From Candidatus Manganitrophus noduliformans (GTDB taxonomy: Bacteria > Nitrospirota > Nitrospiria > SBBL01 > Manganitrophaceae): a stretch of DNA of 64,000 nt. The notes under the pieces were generated by a model that was given only the letters and a program-made list of their open reading frames with translations, made no database searches and was not told where the DNA came from. Position numbers and translations under genes: made by a program. Within the stretch, counting starts at the first letter, position 1. Every line of letters begins with the position of its first letter. Below, piece after piece: positions 1-8,634 of this stretch. The DNA lies in NCBI RefSeq assembly GCF_012184425.1, contig NZ_VTOW01000003.1, positions 372,001 through 436,000 on the forward strand, written 5' to 3'.

Positions 1-1062
1 ATGGCGAAGTACGGCCGGGGCTTGGTCTGCCTGACCTTGACGGAGGAGCGGACCGAGCAACTTCAACTCGCCCCGATGGCCCAAGAGAACACCTCTTCTT
101 TCGGAACCGCTTTTACCATCTCGATCGACGCCCGAAAGGACGTCAGCACCGGGATCTCTGCAAAAGACCGCGCCGTCACGATTTTAACCGCCATTCATCC
201 CGACACGCGCCCCGGCGATCTTGTTCGGCCCGGCCATATCTTTCCGATTCGCGCCCAAAAGGGAGGGGTGTTGAAGCGAGCCGGTCAGACCGAAGGTTCG
301 GTCGACTTGGCGCGGCTGGCCGGCCTCATTCCGGCCGGGGTCATTTGTGAAATCATGAATGAAGATGGGACGATGGCCCGCCTTCCCGATCTGATCGAGT
401 TCGGCAAGCAGCACGATTTGAAACTGGTGACGATCAAAGATCTCATCGAGTATCGAATGAAGCGGGAGTCGCTGGTGCATCGGGTCAGCGAGGCTCGGCT
501 TCCGACCGAATATGGCGATTTTAATGCGGTCGTTTATCAGAACGAAATCGATCATGAGGTGCATATCGCCCTGGTGAAAGGGGAGATCGAGGGGAGCCAG
601 CCGATGTTGGTCCGTGTTCATTCCGGCTGCGTCACGGGAGATATCTTTGGATCGAAGCGATGCGACTGCGGCGAACAACTCCACGCGGCGATGGGCCGGA
701 TCGAGAAGGAAGGAACCGGCGTTCTCCTCTACCTCAACCAAGAGGGTCGGGGGATCGGTTTGGTCAACAAGCTGAAAGCGTACCGGTTGCAGGACGGCGG
801 TAAAGACACCGTCCAGGCGAATCTCGAGCTCGGCTTCAAGGCCGATCTCAGAGATTACGGAATCGGCGCGCAGATTTTGGTCGACTTGGGGCTTCGCAAA
901 ATTCGACTGATGACCAATAATCCGCGCAAGATCGTCGGGATCGAGGGTTACGGCTTGGAAGTGGTCGAACGGGTTTCCCTCGAAATTGCGCCGCATGAAA
1001 AGAATGTCCATTATCTGAGAACCAAGAAGAATAAAATGGGACATATGCTTGATAATGTCTAA
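1..1062 (+). CDS. ribBA: RibBA, 3,4-dihydroxy-2-butanone-4-phosphate synthase / GTP cyclohydrolase II (5' partial)
   Basis: This is a bifunctional enzyme of riboflavin synthesis. The N-terminal half makes the four-carbon unit from ribulose 5-phosphate and the C-terminal half opens GTP. The RibB part is recognisable from [19 protein letters not shown] and the GHIFPIRA segment. The RibA part has the zinc site [17 protein letters not shown] and the GTP-site sequence NQEGRGIGL. The first visible ATG is an internal methionine: the usual start of RibB, including the DDEDRENEGD-type motif, is absent, so roughly 45-50 residues lie upstream of the window. The 3' end overlaps ribH by 8 bp, indicating translational coupling. 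Function is certain from motifs; only the start is missing. Confidence 0.97.
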   Translation: MAKYGRGLVCLTLTEERTEQLQLAPMAQENTSSFGTAFTISIDARKDVSTGISAKDRAVTILTAIHPDTRPGDLVRPGHIFPIRAQKGGVLKRAGQTEGSVDLARLAGLIPAGVICEIMNEDGTMARLPDLIEFGKQHDLKLVTIKDLIEYRMKRESLVHRVSEARLPTEYGDFNAVVYQNEIDHEVHIALVKGEIEGSQPMLVRVHSGCVTGDIFGSKRCDCGEQLHAAMGRIEKEGTGVLLYLNQEGRGIGLVNKLKAYRLQDGGKDTVQANLELGFKADLRDYGIGAQILVDLGLRKIRLMTNNPRKIVGIEGYGLEVVERVSLEIAPHEKNVHYLRTKKNKMGHMLDNV

Positions 1063-1600
1063 TGTGGTGAAAAATGCCGGAAAGCGGAAGGCGGGAGGCG
1101 GGAGGAGTAAGAGAAGCCTTCCGCCGTTTCAGTCTCAGGTTTTGGAATGGAAGGGAAAGACCCATGGGGCGGGGTTCCGCTTCGGGATTATCGTCAGCCG
1201 GTTCAACCAATCGATTACCGATCCGCTCTTGAAGGGAGCGCTTCGGGTCCTGGGAGAACAGGGGGTCGGCCCGGAGGATATTGAGGTCGTAAAGGTGCCG
1301 GGCGCTTTTGAGATTCCCGGCGCGGCCAAGAAGTTGGGCCTCCTGGGACGATTTCACGCACTGATCTGTTTGGGGGCCGTCATTCAAGGGGAGACCCCGC
1401 ACTTTCATTACATCTCCACCGAGGTCAGCCGCGGCATCGGTCAACTCTCTCTGGAACTGGGGCTCCCGGTTATTTTCGGCGTGTTGACCACCGACTCCAT
1501 GGAACAGGCGATCGCGCGATCGGGAAATGAGATCAATAAAGGGGCCGAGGCGGCCCTGGCGGCGATCGAGACGGCTCATTTGTATCGAACATTAAAGTAA
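1055..1600 (+). CDS. ribH: RibH, 6,7-dimethyl-8-ribityllumazine synthase
   Basis: This enzyme condenses the RibB product with 5-amino-6-ribitylamino-uracil in the step before riboflavin synthase. Family segments are visible in order: [13 protein letters not shown] (substrate loop), [28 protein letters not shown] with the catalytic His, and [15 protein letters not shown]. At 181 residues it is about 25 longer than usual, because of a basic N-terminal tail ([12 protein letters not shown]). I chose the ATG at 1055, overlapping the ribBA stop; an in-frame TTG at 1049 would add two residues. The tail could be avoided by a later start, but I see none with a better ribosome binding site. Confidence 0.95.
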   Translation: MSNVVKNAGKRKAGGGRSKRSLPPFQSQVLEWKGKTHGAGFRFGIIVSRFNQSITDPLLKGALRVLGEQGVGPEDIEVVKVPGAFEIPGAAKKLGLLGRFHALICLGAVIQGETPHFHYISTEVSRGIGQLSLELGLPVIFGVLTTDSMEQAIARSGNEINKGAEAALAAIETAHLYRTLK

Positions 1601-1620
1601 GACTAAACCGGGTGTAAAAA

Positions 1621-2058
1621 ATGGGTTTTAGAAGAAAGGCCAGAGAGCTGGCCCTTCAATTGCTTTTTCAGATCGATTTTACGGAAGACCGCATCGAGAT
1701 CCCTTCTTCTTTCTGGGCCGAAAACGAATCGCTTCCGCAGGTGAAAGCCTTCACCGAAATCCTGGTCAACGGGGTCTTGAAGCGCCTCTCCGAGATCGAT
1801 CCGATCATTGAAAAATATACACAGCATTGGTCGCGCGATCGGATGGCCGCAATCGACCGAAACATACTGCGATTCGCAATCTTCGAGATGCTCTATTTAA
1901 AAGAGATTCCGCCCAAGGTCACCATTAATGAGGCGATCGAAATTGCAAAGAAGTATGGAAGCGAGGATTCAGGGGCATTCGTAAATGGAATTCTCGACCG
2001 AATCCACCGGGATGAAACGACGTCCGGTTTGACCGACCTGAAGCACGGGGCCATGTAA
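1621..2058 (+). CDS. nusB: NusB, transcription antitermination factor
   Basis: NusB is an all-helical RNA-binding protein that acts with NusE (S10) on boxA RNA in rRNA antitermination. It is 145 residues, normal for the family, with the typical start RRKARELALQLLFQIDF, the central SRDRMAAIDRNILRFAIFEM segment and the C-terminal NEAIEIAKKYGSEDSGAFVNGILDRI signature. It begins 20 bp after ribH. The ribH-nusB order is widespread in bacteria and supports the call. Confidence 0.96.
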   Translation: MGFRRKARELALQLLFQIDFTEDRIEIPSSFWAENESLPQVKAFTEILVNGVLKRLSEIDPIIEKYTQHWSRDRMAAIDRNILRFAIFEMLYLKEIPPKVTINEAIEIAKKYGSEDSGAFVNGILDRIHRDETTSGLTDLKHGAM

Positions 2059-2139
2059 CCGTTCCGGTCGGTCCTGTCCAGTCGGTATCGAACTCCTGAA
2101 CGGATCGCATCCGGTGGACGGGGACATCTGGAGTGAACA

Positions 2140-2685
2140 GTGCGGGTAGGGATCTTCTCCGGGAAGCTGACGAAGCTGCATGCGGAAATTTTGGTCGTTT
2201 CCTGCTTCGAAGATGTCCGGCCTCTCCGGGGATTCGCCGGCGAGGTCGATTGGCTCTACGGCGGAATTTTCTCGAACCTTTTAATGCAGGGGAGAGTCAC
2301 CGGGAAGCTCGGTGAGATTCTCCTTTTGGCGACCCAACAGAAGATGCAGGTTCCCAAGGTCATCTTGGCCGGACTCGGTCCTGCCAACGCTTATGAGGCG
2401 GCCGACTTCGGCTTGATCGCCAAGCGAATCGCCGGGGTGATGATGGGACTTCAGGCGCGCGAGTGCGCGATGGAACTACTCCCTCCTCCCTCGCGGTCAC
2501 TCGACCCAATCCTTTTGATGGAATCTTTTCTCAAGGGGATGGAGGAGACAAAAAAACTGGAGCCGTTTGATTTGACCTTTGTCGTCAAAGACGGTGAAAA
2601 AGCAAGGGCCCTCCAACAACGGATCAAAAACGGATCGTATGTTTGGAGCCACTCTTATTCGTTAGCGAGATCGGAAAATGATTGA
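2140..2685 (+). CDS. Stand-alone peptidase M17 N-terminal (macro-like) domain protein
   Basis: The 181-residue protein resembles the N-terminal domain of leucyl aminopeptidases (PepA, M17): EILVVSCFEDVRPLRG, LYGGIFSNLL, GKLGEILLLATQQKM and KVILAGLGPANAYEAADF match the usual arrangement up to the point where the catalytic domain should start. No metal-binding catalytic domain follows, because the frame stops at 2685 and purB starts 8 bp earlier. It is therefore not expected to be a peptidase. The start is a GTG at 2140; ATGs are absent nearby. The macro-like fold could bind a nucleotide or protein, but that is inference. It lies between nusB and purB in a tight co-directional run. Confidence 0.72.
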   Translation: MRVGIFSGKLTKLHAEILVVSCFEDVRPLRGFAGEVDWLYGGIFSNLLMQGRVTGKLGEILLLATQQKMQVPKVILAGLGPANAYEAADFGLIAKRIAGVMMGLQARECAMELLPPPSRSLDPILLMESFLKGMEETKKLEPFDLTFVVKDGEKARALQQRIKNGSYVWSHSYSLARSEND

Positions 2686-3976
2686 ACGTTACAGCCGGCC
2701 TCAGATGGCGGCGATTTGGGAATCAAAAAATAAGTATGAAACCTGGCTGAAGGTTGAGCTTCTGGCGTGTGAGGCGATGGTCGATCGGGGGGAGGTGCCG
2801 AAATCGGCGCTCAAGACCATTCGATCGAAGGCGAAGATCGATCCGGTCCGGATCGACGAACTGGAAAAGACGGTCAAGCACGATGTGATCGCTTTTTTAT
2901 CGTCGATTACGGAGAAGGTCGGCGAGGAGGGGCGTTACCTCCACATGGGAATGACCTCTTCCGATGTGCTCGACACCGCCCTGGCGGTCCAGATGGTCCA
3001 GGCGGCCGATATTTTAATCGAGGACCTTCAGTGCCTCCTGGAGGTGTTGAAGCAGAAGGCGGAAGAGCACAAAGAGACGGTCATGATCGGCCGTTCCCAT
3101 GGAATCCACGGCGAGCCGATCACCTTCGGTCTGAAGATGGCCCTTTGGTATGAGGAGACGAAGCGAAACCTCCTGCGGATGGGGCAGGCGAAAGAGATCG
3201 TCTCGTTTGGAAAGATCTCAGGCGCGATGGGGACGTTCGCCCATCTTCACCCTTCGGTCGAAACCTTCGTCTGCGAAAAGCTCGGGCTGAACCCGGAGCC
3301 GGTCTCGAACCAGATCGTTCAGAGGGATCGCCACGCCCAGTTTCTTCAGACGCTGGCGTTGATCGCCGCGAGTCTCGATAAATTCGCCACGGAGATCCGC
3401 CATCTCCAACGGACCGAAGTGCTGGAAGCGGAGGAGCCGTTTGAAAAGGGCCAAAAGGGCTCTTCCGCGATGCCGCACAAGCGCAATCCGATCGGCTGCG
3501 AAAACATCTGCGGCTTGGCGCGGGTCATTCGCTCCCACGCCCATGCCGCTTTGGAGAATGTGCCGCTTTGGCATGAGCGGGATATCAGCCACTCGTCGGT
3601 GGAGCGGATTATTCTGCCCGACAGCACGATCCTGCTCGATTTCATGCTGGCGCGTTTTACGAAGATCATGAAAGGGCTTTTCGTTTACCCGGAGAGGATG
3701 ACCCGAAATCTCGATTTGACGGGTGGAACGATCTACTCTCAGAAGGTTCTGCTATTATTAATCCAGAAAGGGATGAAAAGAGAGAAGGCATACGAGATTG
3801 TTCAATCGGCGGCGATGGCGGTGTTCAACAAGGGGGGATCGTTTAAGAAGGCGATTCTTTCACACCCCGACCTCTCGAAACGGTTGAGCGTCAAGGAGAT
3901 CGAGGCTTGCTTCGATCCGCGGCAGTTCGTCAGCCATATCGAAACGATTTACAAACGGGTGTTCAACGAAGCGTAA
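2678..3976 (+). CDS. purB: PurB, adenylosuccinate lyase
   Basis: This lyase splits SAICAR to AICAR and adenylosuccinate to AMP, releasing fumarate in both purine steps. It is 432 residues, standard for the short bacterial type. The fumarase/aspartase superfamily signature GSSAMPHKRNPIGCENICG is intact, as are MGMTSSDVLDTALA and RSHGIHGEPITFG with the general-base His region. It overlaps the preceding gene by 8 bp and is followed by purS, the usual bacterial order. Confidence 0.97.
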   Translation: MIERYSRPQMAAIWESKNKYETWLKVELLACEAMVDRGEVPKSALKTIRSKAKIDPVRIDELEKTVKHDVIAFLSSITEKVGEEGRYLHMGMTSSDVLDTALAVQMVQAADILIEDLQCLLEVLKQKAEEHKETVMIGRSHGIHGEPITFGLKMALWYEETKRNLLRMGQAKEIVSFGKISGAMGTFAHLHPSVETFVCEKLGLNPEPVSNQIVQRDRHAQFLQTLALIAASLDKFATEIRHLQRTEVLEAEEPFEKGQKGSSAMPHKRNPIGCENICGLARVIRSHAHAALENVPLWHERDISHSSVERIILPDSTILLDFMLARFTKIMKGLFVYPERMTRNLDLTGGTIYSQKVLLLLIQKGMKREKAYEIVQSAAMAVFNKGGSFKKAILSHPDLSKRLSVKEIEACFDPRQFVSHIETIYKRVFNEA

Positions 3977-4023
3977 GCCGCCTCATTAAGAGGAGGGCAC
4001 AGTTCATCGGGGTGGATAAAAAG

Positions 4024-4272
4024 ATGCGAGCAAAAATTTATATTACGTTGAAGAGCGGAATCCTCGACCCGCAGGGAAAGGCGATCGAGCATGCCCTTTC
4101 CGTGCTCGGCTTTAAGGGGGTCAAAGAGGCGCGGGTCGGAAAGTATATGGAGCTGGTTCTGGCTCCAGGTCCGATCGATCAAGTGGAGAAAAGCATCAAG
4201 GAGATGTGCGAGAAACTCCTCGCCAATACGGTGATCGAAACATACCGGTACGAACTCGATCCGAAGGAATAG
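4024..4272 (+). CDS. purS: PurS, formylglycinamidine ribonucleotide synthase small subunit
   Basis: PurS is the small scaffold subunit of the PurS-PurQ-PurL complex that converts FGAR to FGAM. The 82 residues MRAKIYITLKSGILDPQGKA.. KGVKEARVGKYMEL.. match the family from start to end. I chose ATG 4024 because the protein then begins at the conserved first strand; the frame is open further upstream, but that part overlaps purB and is not PurS-like. A GGGGTGG stretch 9 nt upstream may serve as ribosome binding site. Its partners purQ and purL lie 16 kb downstream, beyond the chemosensory genes. Confidence 0.93.
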   Translation: MRAKIYITLKSGILDPQGKAIEHALSVLGFKGVKEARVGKYMELVLAPGPIDQVEKSIKEMCEKLLANTVIETYRYELDPKE

Positions 4273-4282
4273 GTGATTCACC

Positions 4283-5458
4283 ATGAGCCTCGAAGGGCGC
4301 CTGGAAGATCTCGGCCTGGCCGATATTTTTCAAATCATCAGCTTAAGCAAGCGATCCGGGGTATTGACGATCATCCGGAAAGAGGGAACCGGGCGTCTTG
4401 TTTTTAATCGCGGCATGCTGATTTATGGGAGTTCCGACAGCGTCAGCCGGCTTGGTTATACCTTGGTGAAGAAGGGGCTGGTCACGACGGAGGAGCTTGA
4501 AAAAGCGCTGCGGCTCCAGAAAACGGGGGGAATGAAGCTGCCGGTGGGGGCCATTCTGGAAAAGACCGGCGCGATCGCGAAGGGGGTGCTCGAGGAGGAG
4601 CTTCGGAATCATCTTGTGGAGGTGGTGCGCGATTTTCTCAATTGGGAGAGCGGATCGTTTCATTTCGAACTGGGAGATCCGGTTGCGAACGACTTGACGC
4701 TGGAGGAAGGGCTCAACCTTGATTTCTTGATGATGGAGGCGAGCCGACGCCAGGATGAATATGAGCGCACCCAGGCGGAACAGCAGAATACCCTTCCGCC
4801 GGCACCGGAAAACGAGGCTTCCGGCGCCGAAGCAACCGTCCCCCCTGGAGGAACTTCGGAAGGGGGCTTGCCTTCTCTTGAGGACAGTCAAGGAGCCGCT
4901 GCGAATGCGCCGGAAAAAACGACATACCGAAAAGATCTTGCGTTACTCACCTCGATGATCGAAGAGCTTTCCGGTCCGGCGAGCGGAAGCGAAATCACCC
5001 TTCTTGTCCTTCGGTTCGCAAGCGAGGTGATGAACCGCGCCATCATCTTTCTCGTCCGGAGCGACGATATCTTGGGCTTGGGTCAATTCGGCCTTCAGGT
5101 CAGGGACGAATCGGCCGATGAGAAGATCCGGGAGGTCCAGATCCCTCTGAATGAGCCGTCCCTTTTTCGAGAGGTGATTGCAAAGAAGAGTAGTTATAAA
5201 GGGGGCCTGGCGCAGGAGAAGTGGCATCGCTACTTTCTCGACCAAATCGGAGGGGGATGGCCGAAAGAGGTCTTTCTCGCCCCGCTCTTGAACGGTTCGG
5301 AGGTCATCGCCCTTCTTTATGGGGATAACCTTCCGCACCAGACGCCGATTCCGGAGACGGAGGGGTTGGAGGCGTTTGTCCGGGTGGCCGGTTTTGCTTT
5401 CGGAAAGGCGAAGCTGGAGCGAAAACTACAGGAAACAAAGCAAAAAGGGCCCGGCTGA
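4283..5458 (+). CDS. DUF4388 (PATAN) protein with C-terminal GAF-like region
   Basis: The N-terminal 110 residues are a DUF4388/PATAN domain: LEGRLEDLGLADIFQIISLS, SGVLTII, GRLVFNRGMLIYG, then GYTLVKKGLVTTEELEKAL. Such domains accompany response regulators in signalling proteins of deltaproteobacteria, cyanobacteria and Nitrospirota. A low-complexity Pro/Glu/Ala linker (about 160-215) leads to a second folded region (215-385) that looks GAF-like but lacks a clear ligand motif. The gene starts 10 bp after purS and is the first of the chemosensory cluster. A role in protein-protein interaction with the receivers is inferred from context. Confidence 0.8.
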   Translation: MSLEGRLEDLGLADIFQIISLSKRSGVLTIIRKEGTGRLVFNRGMLIYGSSDSVSRLGYTLVKKGLVTTEELEKALRLQKTGGMKLPVGAILEKTGAIAKGVLEEELRNHLVEVVRDFLNWESGSFHFELGDPVANDLTLEEGLNLDFLMMEASRRQDEYERTQAEQQNTLPPAPENEASGAEATVPPGGTSEGGLPSLEDSQGAAANAPEKTTYRKDLALLTSMIEELSGPASGSEITLLVLRFASEVMNRAIIFLVRSDDILGLGQFGLQVRDESADEKIREVQIPLNEPSLFREVIAKKSSYKGGLAQEKWHRYFLDQIGGGWPKEVFLAPLLNGSEVIALLYGDNLPHQTPIPETEGLEAFVRVAGFAFGKAKLERKLQETKQKGPG

Positions 5459-5500
5459 TCGGGCGTCGGTTTTATCGGAAGGGATGGGTCTGGAGGAGAG

Positions 5501-5875
5501 GTGAAGAAAAAAGTGCTTGTGGTGGATGATTCGGCAACCATGCGCTCGCTTCTGGTCTCGACCCTGGAGGAGATCGACGGGATTGAAACGGTTCAGGCGA
5601 GCAACGGGTTTGAAGCGCTGAAAGCGCTTCCGATGCAGTCTTTCGATCTGGTTTTGACCGACATCAATATGCCGGAGATCAACGGCCTCGAAATCGTCCA
5701 TTTCATCAAGAATAATGAAACCTATCGGAATATTCCACTGGTCATTGTTTCAACGGAGCATGGCCAAGCGGATATCCAGAAAGGCTTGGCGTTGGGCGCC
5801 CAGAAATATATCACGAAGCCGTTTGACCCCGAGCAAGTAAAGAGGACGGTGAAGGAGCTTCTGAACGTAAAGTAG
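5501..5875 (+). CDS. CheY-like single-domain response regulator
   Basis: This 124-residue receiver has all phosphorylation residues: Asp9/Asp10 (VVDDSATMR), phospho-acceptor Asp54 (TDINMPEINGLE), Ser84/Thr85 and Lys106 (ITKPF). Start is GTG 5501 with a strong GGAGGAGAG just upstream. It ends 8 bp before cheA, so it is the likely direct phosphoryl acceptor. Whether it acts on a motor, pilus or another target cannot be told; no flagellar gene is in the window. Confidence 0.93.
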   Translation: MKKKVLVVDDSATMRSLLVSTLEEIDGIETVQASNGFEALKALPMQSFDLVLTDINMPEINGLEIVHFIKNNETYRNIPLVIVSTEHGQADIQKGLALGAQKYITKPFDPEQVKRTVKELLNVK

Positions 5876-5883
5876 GGAGAGCC

Positions 5884-7971
5884 ATGGCCGAGAAGGGAAG
5901 CGATCCAGCCTTGGATGATTTTGTTCCGGAAGCGGAAGAGCTCATCGAGGTGCTCCATCAAAATCTCCGGCAGATTGAAACATTGCCCGATCGGACGCAG
6001 GTGCGCCCCGATGTGATCAACGCGATCTTTCGCGCCGCGCATACGCTCAAGGGGATGTCCGGAATGATCGGCCTGAGCCGGGTCTCCCAAGTGAGCCATC
6101 ACCTTGAGGATATGCTCGACAAGCTTCGGATGGGGAAACTGACCTTTTCCGCCGAGATTTTCAATGTCCTGATTGACGGGGTCGACCTGCTCCAGAAGAT
6201 GATCGAGTCTGCGGCCCAAGGAAAAGGAGAGCCCGAGATCTCTCAGATGGAGGAGCGGATCCAGGCCGCTTTGAGCGGAAAACCGCAAGAAGGTGGGGCG
6301 AACCAGCTCGACGGCGTCGATCTCGATCCTTCCATTTTAAACGTTCTCACCGAATACGAAAGCCATCGCCTTTTTGAGAACATCAAGTCGAATGCGACCC
6401 TTTTTGAGGTGAAGGCCCGGTTCAAGCTGGAGACATTCGATACCGATCTCTCTTCATTGAACGAAAAGATCCAGAGAATGGGGGAGATCATTACCACCCT
6501 TCCGAGCATCAGCCCCTCCCCGGAGGGGGGGATGGAGTTCAACCTCATTGTCGGCCTTCCCCCGGAGAGCGCCCCGCTCGGTTCCGAGATTGTCTCCAAT
6601 CAGGTGACGATTCGCGAGATTCAAAGGAAAGGAAAGAAGGGGGAAAGCCCGGTCCCTTCGAAGCCGGAGGCGATGGCGCCTGTTCCTTTGCCTTCGGAAG
6701 GGCCTTCCAACCCGGCCCCTCCCTCCTCGCTTTCTCCTCAGGAAGGGGCGTCCCTTCGAAGCATGGCGCAAACGGTCCGGGTCGATATTCAAAAGCTCGA
6801 TGTTCTGCTCAACATGGTTGGAGAGCTCGTTCTGAGCAAGGCGGTCGTCAGCCAGATCAGCAAAGAGCTTTTGGAGCAATCGGGCTTCTCCGGATTGTCC
6901 TTGGAGCTGCTGAAGGCATCGAGGATGCTCGACAAGCGGATCAGCGAGTTTCAGGAGAAGCTCGTTGAGGTGCGAATGATCCCGATCGGGCAAATCTTCG
7001 ACCGTCTGGTCCGGACGGTCCGAAGGCTTTCGAGAGATTTAAATAAAGAGGTCAATCTCATGGTCTCCGGAGAAGAGACCAAGATGGATAAATCGATGGT
7101 GGAAGATCTGGCCGATCCCCTCCTTCATCTTATCCGAAATGCGCTCGACCACGGAATTGAAAGCCGTGAGGAGAGGATCAAGGCACAGAAGCCGGAGGTC
7201 GGCACGATTCATCTTCGCGCGATTCAGAAGGGAAACCACATCGTCATTGAAGTGGAGGACGACGGCGGAGGAATCGATGCCGATCGGATCTATAAGAAAG
7301 CCAAACAGAAGGGGCTGATCGATCCGGCAAAAAAGTACAGCGAGGGAGAGCTGACCCATTTCCTGTTCCTCCCCGGGTTCTCGACGGCCGAACAGGTCAC
7401 GGAGATTTCCGGAAGAGGGGTGGGACTCGATGTGGTCGCGAAGAATATCGCGAAGCTCTCCGGGCTGGTCGATGTCGAAACGACGTTGGGAAGAGGGACC
7501 CTTTTTACGATCACCTTGCCGATCACGTTGATTATCATCAAGGCGTTGATTGTCCGGGTTGGGATGGAAACATTCGCCGTTCCCTTGAATTCCGTTTCGG
7601 AGAGCTTGATGATTTCCTCCAAGGAGATCAAGACCATCGAGCGAAAAGAGGTGGTCCAACTGAGGGACCATACCCTCTCATTGGTTCGGTTGAATGACCT
7701 CTTCGAGCTGGGTGAGGGGAAGGCGGCGGATGACCGGCTTTATGTGATCGTCGTCGGCCTGGCGGAGAAGCGGATCGGTCTCGTGGTCGATGCCGTCGAA
7801 GGCCAGCAGGAGATCGTGATCAAGTCCCTCGGGGGATTGTTAAAAGATGCTCCGGGGATTTCAGGCGCGACCGAACTTGGAAACCGCAAGACGATTTTGG
7901 TCCTGGATGTCGCCTCTTTAATCGACGAGGCGACCCTTGGGAAAGAGAAGAAAGTCGAGATCGCCGGATAA
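5884..7971 (+). CDS. cheA: CheA, chemotaxis histidine kinase
   Basis: The domains in order are: HPt (P1) at about 10-125 with phospho-His53 in FRAAHTLKGMSGMIG; a divergent P2-like region at 145-245; a Pro-rich linker; dimerisation P3 (VRVDIQKLDVLLNMVGELV); ATPase P4 with the N box HLIRNALDHGIES, G1 DDGGGID and G2 GRGVGLDVV; and a CheW-like P5 at about 555-690. At 695 residues it is full length. All catalytic motifs are intact, so it should be an active kinase. It lies between a CheY-like receiver and, after a 375 bp gap, a MerR-like gene and cheW. Confidence 0.97.
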   Translation: MAEKGSDPALDDFVPEAEELIEVLHQNLRQIETLPDRTQVRPDVINAIFRAAHTLKGMSGMIGLSRVSQVSHHLEDMLDKLRMGKLTFSAEIFNVLIDGVDLLQKMIESAAQGKGEPEISQMEERIQAALSGKPQEGGANQLDGVDLDPSILNVLTEYESHRLFENIKSNATLFEVKARFKLETFDTDLSSLNEKIQRMGEIITTLPSISPSPEGGMEFNLIVGLPPESAPLGSEIVSNQVTIREIQRKGKKGESPVPSKPEAMAPVPLPSEGPSNPAPPSSLSPQEGASLRSMAQTVRVDIQKLDVLLNMVGELVLSKAVVSQISKELLEQSGFSGLSLELLKASRMLDKRISEFQEKLVEVRMIPIGQIFDRLVRTVRRLSRDLNKEVNLMVSGEETKMDKSMVEDLADPLLHLIRNALDHGIESREERIKAQKPEVGTIHLRAIQKGNHIVIEVEDDGGGIDADRIYKKAKQKGLIDPAKKYSEGELTHFLFLPGFSTAEQVTEISGRGVGLDVVAKNIAKLSGLVDVETTLGRGTLFTITLPITLIIIKALIVRVGMETFAVPLNSVSESLMISSKEIKTIERKEVVQLRDHTLSLVRLNDLFELGEGKAADDRLYVIVVGLAEKRIGLVVDAVEGQQEIVIKSLGGLLKDAPGISGATELGNRKTILVLDVASLIDEATLGKEKKVEIAG

Positions 7972-8262
7972 CCTGGCCATTTCCGATTCGAAATGTTCAC
8001 GTAGTCATTCCTTAAAGCAAAAACACCTCCCTTACAGCAATCTGAATCAAAACCTGCCGATCCGTTCCGATCGTCCTATCCGCTAGGTCTTACCATGTCA
8101 CAAGGATGTGGTTTGTCGGATGCCGTTTTTTGTTAGACGACCGTGAATGAAGTTACATATTTGGGATAATACCGTTTGGTGGGACAAAAGCGGGATGTGG
8201 AAGAGTATGTTTACGCAGAGGATTTTAGAGACGAATCCGTTCAAGATAGAGGCATACGACTT

Positions 8263-8274
8263 GCAGTTAACTGC
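8263..8274. promoter_or_regulatory. 12-bp perfect palindrome upstream of the MerR-like gene
   Basis: GCAGTTAACTGC is a perfect palindrome 72 bp upstream of the MerR-like gene and 6 bp before a second inverted repeat. It may be an operator; this is inference from symmetry and position only. Confidence 0.35.
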
Positions 8275-8280
8275 TCTTAA

Positions 8281-8300
8281 ATCCCACAACCCTGTGGGAT
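8281..8300. promoter_or_regulatory. Inverted repeat ATCCCACA-N4-TGTGGGAT upstream of the MerR-like gene
   Basis: A perfect 8-bp inverted repeat with a 4-nt spacer lies 46 bp before the start of the MerR-like gene. It has no T-tract, so a terminator is unlikely. MerR-type proteins bind dyads in their own promoters, so an autoregulatory operator is a reasonable guess. Confidence 0.4.
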
Positions 8301-8346
8301 GTGATTCTGAGCTGGTATGTTCGAAGAGTGAGGGGCCGTTCCATCA

Positions 8347-8634
8347 ATGGAAGATTCCATTCCGAAACAACTCGGACCGAAAGAGATCTGCGGCTTGCTG
8401 AACCTTTCACATCGGCAGCTCGACTATTGGGTTTTGATCGGCGTGGTCCGGCCCATTCTGGAGCCGCATGGGAAAAAGGTATTCAAGCGGTTTACCGACG
8501 ATGATTTTTATTTCTTGAAAGAGGTCAAGGCGCTTACGGATGAGGGCTTTCTGGTCAGCAAGGCGGCGCAGAAGGTGCGAGAGAGTTGGTCCAAGCGGAT
8601 AAGGCAAAATGGCCAAGAAGAGTCGGCAAAATAA
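8347..8634 (+). CDS. Small MerR-like helix-turn-helix protein
   Basis: The 95 residues carry a MerR-type winged-helix domain: GPKEICGLLNLSHRQLDYWVLIGVV, a wing segment (KVFKRFTDDDFYFLKEVKALTDEGF) and a helix with SKAAQKV. There is no effector domain and no long dimerisation helix, so it is a minimal DNA-binding protein. The gene sits within the chemosensory cluster and its 3' end overlaps the cheW start by 26 bp, indicating coupling. It could connect the chemosensory pathway with transcription, or simply regulate the cluster. No ligand or target can be inferred. Confidence 0.75.
   Translation: MEDSIPKQLGPKEICGLLNLSHRQLDYWVLIGVVRPILEPHGKKVFKRFTDDDFYFLKEVKALTDEGFLVSKAAQKVRESWSKRIRQNGQEESAK

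Larger units (their letters stand above)
7972..8346 (+). other. 375-bp intergenic region inside the chemosensory cluster
   Basis: This is the longest non-coding stretch in the window and looks less GC-rich than its surroundings. I see no convincing protein: an open frame at 8147-8401 lacks any family resemblance and a ribosome binding site. It contains two inverted repeats close to the downstream gene (see separate entries). A promoter is expected here because the second half of the cluster follows, but I cannot pick a well-spaced -35/-10 pair. Confidence 0.6.

Noticed and set aside
8147-8401. 84-codon open frame in the gap before the MerR-like gene
   Set aside because: No ribosome binding site or family resemblance, and it overlaps the dyads and the MerR-like start.
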